A DNA stretch of 64,000 nucleotides from Arctopsyche grandis (taxonomy: Eukaryota; Arthropoda; Insecta; Trichoptera; Hydropsychidae). The notes under the pieces are model-generated. The model saw only the letters and a list, made by a program, of their open reading frames with translations, was not told where the DNA came from and made no database searches. The number at the start of each line of letters is the position of its first letter. Positions within the stretch are counted from its first letter, which is position 1. Shown piece by piece: positions 58,111-64,000 of this stretch. Location of the stretch: NCBI RefSeq assembly GCF_051622035.1, contig NC_135358.1, forward strand, positions 21,394,501 to 21,458,500, given 5' to 3'. The position numbers and the translations under genes are program-made.

Positions 58111-58309
58111 TAACTCGCAGTAGTCGATACAAATCGCCTGCGAATAAAATAATTCCAAAAGCGTACACGATGCTCTTTGTGTAAGTCGGATACAGCCAAA
58201 ATAACGGATTCAATCGGATATAATCGTTATTATAAGATTTGCATTTAATTTATCTCGTATTTCTTGAAAGCTATTGAAATTAACATATAATACATACGTA
58301 TTTTATATT

Positions 58310-59320
58310 TTTATTTTATTTTATTTTACATATATGTATGTATATGTTACACCGAATCCGTAAAATTGTCTATTACACGCATTCGGCAAGAGAATTGCCG
58401 AATGCGTGAAAAATGCAAAGCATGGAGTCGGCAAATAGACAGCAGCGCTCCGGTGTTGTTTTTTAGAACTGGACAGCGTGGACAAGTGTCAAAGTGACAG
58501 CTGAATGAGGATGTTTAATTTAGTTTAATTTACATATTATTATGTATAATATGACTACATACATATGTTTCGATCATCTCATATGACTTATACATAAATT
58601 AATGCCATTTTTATACATTTTGATCAATATTTTAACAGTGAAACATATGTATGTAGTCATATTATACATAATAATATGTAAATTAAACTAAATTAAACAT
58701 CCTTATTCAGCTGTCACTTTGACACTTGGTTATAATATAACACGCTGTCCAGTTCACGCATTCGGCAAAGAATTTACGGAATCCGTAAACTGGGCAACGT
58801 GCTTGCATTTTTCACGCATTCGGCAATTCTCTTGCCGAATGCTTGTAATATACAATTTCATGGATTCGGTGTAACATATATACCAGGTAGGCCTGACAGG
58901 GATACCCCAATGCGCCTTCTTAGACAATTAATTACAAACATTGCACCATTTGAATTACATAAATCTCTGTATTTAGCGAGAGGCCAAAGAACACGAAATT
59001 AACAATTAATTAATTAATAAATTAATCCATTGAGACATCTATGGATTTAGTCTTGTATATACATATTTAAATATTGCACATATGTAAATCAAATTCAGAT
59101 ATTTGTGACATGGCGGGTAGGATGATTTTTTTCCAATTTGATGGACGAACCGTTTCAACAATGAAATCAGATACATTGGCAAACTCTGATAAGAAACTAT
59201 CGACTTGGAGTCACACATATCCAAGTCTGACCAGCAGTATTAAAGATTGGCGCGGGATCGAATCCGGAACCTCTCGGTGCTAAACATAAACTCAACCATC
59301 GAGCCTGCTCGCAAAGTTGT
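58310..59320 (-). mobile_element. SINE, copy 8, interrupted by a foldback element
   Basis: The tail (58310-58345 and 58876-58920) and body ('aaactctgataagaaactat', 'tccaagtctgaccagcag') lead to the tRNA head (GGGATCGAATCCGG, about 59254, and the A-box region near 59305). The tail is split by the insertion at 58346-58875. Confidence 0.8.
58346..58875. mobile_element. Large foldback element (530 bp) inside a SINE
   Basis: The termini GTTACACCGAATCCGTAAAA... and their complement bound long arms. Each arm holds its own palindrome built on 'gcattcggcaa'/'ttgccgaatgc', and the central part pairs over ~60 bp ('acatacatatgtttc', 'aattaaactaaattaaac'). ATAT is present on both sides. No ORF was found. 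Confidence 0.85.
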
Positions 59321-59947
59321 TTTTCGAATGGCTCCTATTCCGAGAGTCATTTGACTTCTCAATGAAATCGAAACTTGGAAACCCCTGACCCCGAAAAATT
59401 TCACCCGGAGGTTTATTATGAAAAATCCCTTTACCACAAATGCCACATAGCATTAATGTGTATCAATTCGTCCAATTTGATGGTTGCCCTTCATAGGTCG
59501 ATTCGTTCGTAAATTATTTGAATTATTCAACTTTTATAACACTCACATGTACAAACATAGGTGAATACAGTTTAGGTGATATTCAATAGATTAGTCGGTG
59601 CTATGACCCAACATTTTCTAAGTATGAATAATTTTATTTTACAAATAAATAAATCAAAACACCATATAAACTATTTTGTTTTCGTGTCGCGCTCTAATTT
59701 TACGACAGTCACTCTAATCCTCACGATCATCTCTAGACCATGTTGACCAACCCGACGAAATTTATTCGCATTATTTACGCACGGAGAAACATGTTTATTG
59801 ATGTTTTGAATTTTTATTAGCGTCACCCTGCCAACTTTCGCTAATACACACAAACACACACAAAATACGAGAGCGTCACGCATTTATTTCACCGTCGAAT
59901 ATAAACAAATCATTTGTCGATGAATCATTGCATTATGTTATTGTATG

Positions 59948-60848
59948 TAGTGTTGTAAAATTCTCGGTAAATAATCTTTTGGAGAATATTCTCCAAACCG
60001 AGAATTTTCGAGAATATTCATTTTTAGAGCATCTGGAGGGCTTTTATACTATTCCGTTGCAATTTCAAAAAAATGGATAAATCCATGTGAAAGGTAGAAT
60101 GAGGGAAGACACGAATAAAATTAATTAACTAATGCAGAAACCCAATTAACATTTTGCATTTCATATGTACAGAGAGAGGCTAAGCAAATGTGACTTTTGA
60201 GGAGTTGGCGAAACACAACAGAAATGTTACGCCTATTATGTACAAGTTTGTGTTAAAAGATTTAACGATTTCGGAGAAAAACTCAAAGCTTTATTTATAG
60301 ATCTGGAAGCAAAAAAAAAGCAACTGACATTTTAGTGTTAATGGTAGCTCGCATTATTTATTTACCAATTTTTATCGTTTCTGAACTTACGTTAATAAAT
60401 TTACGATTTCATATTATGTATTGACTTTTAAACAATTAAATTAATAATTAAACAATCAATTTCAACAATAAGAATACCCAAAATCAAACGAAATATGTAT
60501 AATTTATTGCTTACAGAGTTAATAAGAATTGCATTCCTGTGGGGATTTCGCGGAAACCGTTCATGGTGGTAGTGCGCGTATGTTAAAATGACGAAATGAT
60601 ACATTCAGTGTCGTCAGAATGAAAAAAGGTCATTCAAAATGCTCTCAGACATTCTAAAAAGTCCTATTACTCGTATTAGGTCCTGAAAATATCCTAGAAT
60701 CATCTAAAAATCTAATAAACTATCTATAGATGTTTTATAACCAAGAAAAAAGAAAATTCTCGAAAATCCTCGGCGAATAATCCTTTGGAGAATATTCTCG
60801 TTCTCCGAGAATACTCTCTCGAGAATATTCTCGACTAACAACACTTAA
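59948..60848. mobile_element. hAT-like non-autonomous element (901 bp) with 8-bp target duplication
   Basis: ATTGTATG is duplicated at 59940-59947 and 60849-60856. The ends TAGTGTTGT and ACAACACTTA are inverted, followed by repeated 'gagaatattctc' palindromes near both ends. The interior has stops in all frames. Confidence 0.75.
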
Positions 60849-60949
60849 ATTGTATGTACATACTCGTACGCACACATAATGTAAATTAATGTACGCATTT
60901 GTGTATGTACATACATATGTAGTGTTTTATTCTTTCGGAGTTTTTATTC

Positions 60950-61320
60950 CCGAAACAAACTGACGCCACAGAAAGCGGCTAATTGAAACTAACGACGCCG
61001 TTTTATTATCTCGACTGGGAAAAGACAGTTTCAAAGTTGCGATCAATAGTGTCGAAGTACCGGGGCTAATAATTTTCTTCGCGAAGAACTCTTATGTGTT
61101 TAAGTGTGATTTATGTGACACATTACCCTCCAACATCCCCTCCGCCATCTCGCCCCCATCCCGCTCATGTGACCTGTATAAGGCTTTCATTTTCGCCATC
61201 GATATTTTACGACCTCGTGGCATTAGCGAGGCGCCAGTCTATAGCGTGTTCGATGGGGTCTTGGACGCCCCTGCGATATCGCATTACTTTCTATTCACCC
61301 CATATTTTTCAGATGTGACT
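60950..61320. other. CpG-rich single-copy islet
   Basis: 'ttcgcgaagaact', 'cctcgtggcattagcgaggc' and similar. Two overlapping ORFs (61094-61318, 61096-61458) are unrecognised. Confidence 0.3.
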
Positions 61321-62306
61321 TGTCCCTGCTTAGTTCAAAGATTAATACGAAATACTCACATACATACATACATACATACATATGTATGTGTTCAAGTGTG
61401 TCAATATACAATATATGTATGTACATATGTTCATATGTACTTTGATCAATATGTGTAAGTTTCTTGCACACTGTTAGAGTGAAGTTCCGAAACTTTGCAA
61501 GTTTGCTCTTTTAAAATAGTAGTATAAAACTGATGAGGTTGTATTATTGAAATTCTGTTTATTCCCATACACTATTATAAATGCTTTCTACAAATTATTT
61601 GAACGCATATAATATGATTATTATATAATAACCCATATTATATTATATAATATGGGTTATTGTTATCGCTATTGAATAACAGATGACGGTAATGATCACA
61701 TATTAATTTATTGATTTTATTGGTTTATTGTTTTTCAGGCGATTTTTTTGTCTTCTAAAATATTTGTAAATATACTTTACGTGAGATAATATTTATGTAT
61801 GTAAGGACGTAACTAATGACACATTAAACACAATACAAAGTCTCGGACTCTGGTTGAAAAAATACACAAATCTCAAGAAATAGTTTTCTAAATTATCTGT
61901 TTTTTTTCTGCCCGAGTGTTGTTTTTTTTTTTGGGCGCGAGAAAAAAAATAATGCACGTGTATCATCACGCCCCAATCACGAAGTCTCGACGTGATAGCC
62001 AGCACCGACGCTAATTCTGTTTGCGGTGTAATAAAGTGAAAACGGTTCTCAAATATTTGATCGGCAATAAATGTACTCGACCAGCTTCTGTGTGTGCATA
62101 TGTGTACATATACACAGTATAATATACAAACACACGAATCTATTTACCGTCGGTGAACGCGCGTGTGAGGTGCTAAAAATCTAACGAAAATCTAACAATG
62201 AATTAATATAATATGTACTTGTTATTTTCGCTCTGTATCTCGACTTGATTTTAAGCCGTTTAAATTTGAATTTTAAATAGGTTCGCTAAATATATACATA
62301 CATTCA

Positions 62307-62340
<34 letters not shown>

Positions 62341-62640
62341 CATACATACATACATATATACATCAAAGGTTGATGGAACATCTTTAGGTTTTTTTATGAT
62401 TTGTTGTTGAATTTTAATATTTTATACGCAACATATTTTAATACTAAAGACCTTCGGAATAATTCTGTATAGCAAATAATTATAGGGACGTGGTTCTAGT
62501 CAATATGTATAGTCATAATTCTAATGTGAACACACTGAATTGTGTATGTATTTACCTTTCTGGTTAGCACGATTAGGATTGTCAAAGGTACTGGTACAGC
62601 AGTGGTGTAGGGTGCGGACATAATTTTCCGTGAATTCCGG
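61321..62640. other. AT-rich intergenic with simple repeats
   Basis: (CATA)n at 61357-61385, a palindrome at 61628-61662 (AATAACCCATATTATA and complement), and a longer (CATA)n/(TATA)n tract at 62290-62364. Confidence 0.6.
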
Positions 62641-63240
62641 AAAAGCGCGTAAAGGGAGTGAGAGGAAAGGATATAAATTAGATTATGAGAGTGCTTCAGA
62701 ATTGTCTACTCTATTCTGGGCAACACCTGTGACCAATACTGCTAGGTGGGGTCGGGAAAACCCGGGGAGGGGGGGATAGCAAGGAAAAGGGCGAAAAGAG
62801 GCCGTGCCCTGAAGGCTTTATTACGTCAGTCTTTTGATTTATTAAACGGACAACCCTTGCACCGCGCTGGGAAATCTCGCGCGAGAAATGTTCGCGTGTG
62901 TTATAATATAATAATAATACGGGAGAATGCGGGGAGGGCGGGGGGTGAAAATTTAAAGGCGAAAAACGTCTTAGATTAAATATGAAAGAATTTATGCGCG
63001 ACCTTTTCGTCGGTGGCCTTTTTCCAGAATCTGAATTATTTCACGAATCGCTCGCCGCATGAAAATTTAATTACTACATTTTTTAAACGATTAATTTCAT
63101 CGTCGAAACAAAGGAAAAATTCTTATAAATTATTTTTTAATTACAAAATTTTTCCCCGTTCTTATTCTTCAGGCGGTCTCCGCGCCGCGCCCCGCTGACT
63201 TTTATTGGGGATGCTTTTTACGACGACGACGCATCATTTG
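62640..63240. other. GC/CpG-rich single-copy islet
   Basis: Several GC-rich pieces ('cccggggaggggggg', 'tctcgcgcgagaaatg', 'ctccgcgccgcgccccgctg') are spread over 600 bp. No domain is seen in the open frames. Could be regulatory or untranslated. Confidence 0.35.
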
Positions 63241-63620
63241 AAGGGCTGTAAGTACAAAAGTATTGAATTTATGGAATAGGGCCGCTTGAATCTGTACTTA
63301 ATTATTTTTTAGGTCGATGTTAAACGTGTCAAATTGATTTCGTACGACGGAATTGCACGCTCACTACATTTTCTTCTAAAGATATAATCAAAACGATGCG
63401 TTGACCATATATTTGTATACATCTTCTGTATGAAAATGTTTAAAAGTAACATTCAATTTAATAAATATTTCACACATATTTATCTGCACATATGTACATA
63501 CATACATACAGGTTGCAATTACACATTTAATATTGTAAGATAAAGTTAATTTTCGTATATTCGTGTTTGATAGTAAATAGTTATTTAAGGGTTTGATAAT
63601 ATATTATATGAATGTACAAT

Positions 63621-63876
63621 AGTCCCGACTTACAACCTATCGAATATTTACAGGCTATTATAAAGCAAAGGGAATAAAAACAACACCCTGGGGCAAATTA
63701 TGAGTTAAAAAAACTGTTGAAAATGTATGGTTTGCAGAAATTTTGGACGACATACTAAAAAAAGTCGTATTGTCCCTGCCGGCAGGTATCCATCCCATCA
63801 TAGAAGCTAGACGATTGTCTAGTAATTATTATATTACTATTTATTGTTGTCATATGTCCATTGCCTATGTATTTTA
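63621..63876 (+). pseudogene. Tc1-like transposase C-terminal relic
   Basis: One frame reads SPDLQPIEYLQAIIKQRE, stop, KQHPGANYELKKTVENVWF, then KVVLSLPAGIHPIIEARRL. This matches the C-terminus of Tc1-like transposases (SPDLNPIE catalytic-Glu region onward) and is interrupted by a single TAA. The N-terminal half is absent to the left. Confidence 0.65.
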
Positions 63877-64000
63877 ATTCATAGAAAAATATATACTGTA
63901 ATATTATTTTAGCTAGAGACATTTAGCTAGAGACAAATAATAAAACCAAAAAAACTTGTGTATAGCTTCATGTAATTGAAAAAAAATCGAAAACATCGAA

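Noticed and set aside
61793-62005. 70-codon minus ORF
   Set aside because: Low-complexity sequence over a T-run, with no homology.

Overview
The window looks like nuclear DNA of an insect. It is AT-rich, its genes are split by many short GT-AG introns (mostly 70-110 bp), and all three recognisable host genes have arthropod-like proteins. The insect order cannot be fixed from the sequence. No rRNA, plain tRNA gene or CRISPR array was seen.

Region 1 (1-13.6 kb) holds two minus-strand host genes. The first is the 5' part of Dlg5, a MAGUK scaffold. Eighteen coding exons could be joined in one frame from the start codon at 9062 down to 36, giving 1587 codons that end inside the fourth PDZ domain. 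The SH3 and guanylate-kinase domains must lie beyond the left edge. A GC/CpG-rich block at 10.2-10.75 kb is the likely Dlg5 promoter/first exon. The second gene is SNRNP40 (U5 snRNP 40K), complete in six exons and 348 aa.

Region 2 (13.7-24 kb) is transposon-dense. It has an intact Ty3/gypsy retrotransposon (14181-18515, minus) with identical 123-bp LTRs, a tRNA-Trp primer site and a gag/pol junction overlapping as TAATG. It also has a foldback element, a possible two-exon head of an unrecognised type II membrane protein, a PIF/Harbinger relic and an apparently intact piggyBac-like element flanked by TTAA.

Region 3 (25-27 kb) holds NSMCE3 (the MAGE-family subunit of Smc5/6), complete on the plus strand in five exons and 232 aa.

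Region 4 (27-64 kb) shows no recognisable host gene. It is a patchwork of elements: a tRNA-derived SINE family (copies also in the Dlg5 intron), RTE-like LINE relics, a 1.09-kb non-autonomous short-LTR element with identical LTRs, a solo LTR, several hAT-like elements, nested inverted-repeat elements, and mariner/Tc1 relics. Between them sit unexplained CpG-rich, apparently single-copy islets of 200-550 bp (about 31.7, 39.1, 41.3, 43.3, 49.2, 51.3, 57.9, 61.1 and 63.0 kb). These are the best candidates for regulatory elements or undetected first exons.

The host genes act in unrelated processes: polarity scaffolding, splicing, and DNA repair/chromosome structure. Nothing suggests an operon. 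The most unusual content is the two short-LTR elements, one autonomous and one not, both primed by tRNA-Trp-like sites and both recently inserted. The SINE family with a hairpin near its tail, and the membrane-protein-like exon pair at 19.1 kb, are also unusual.
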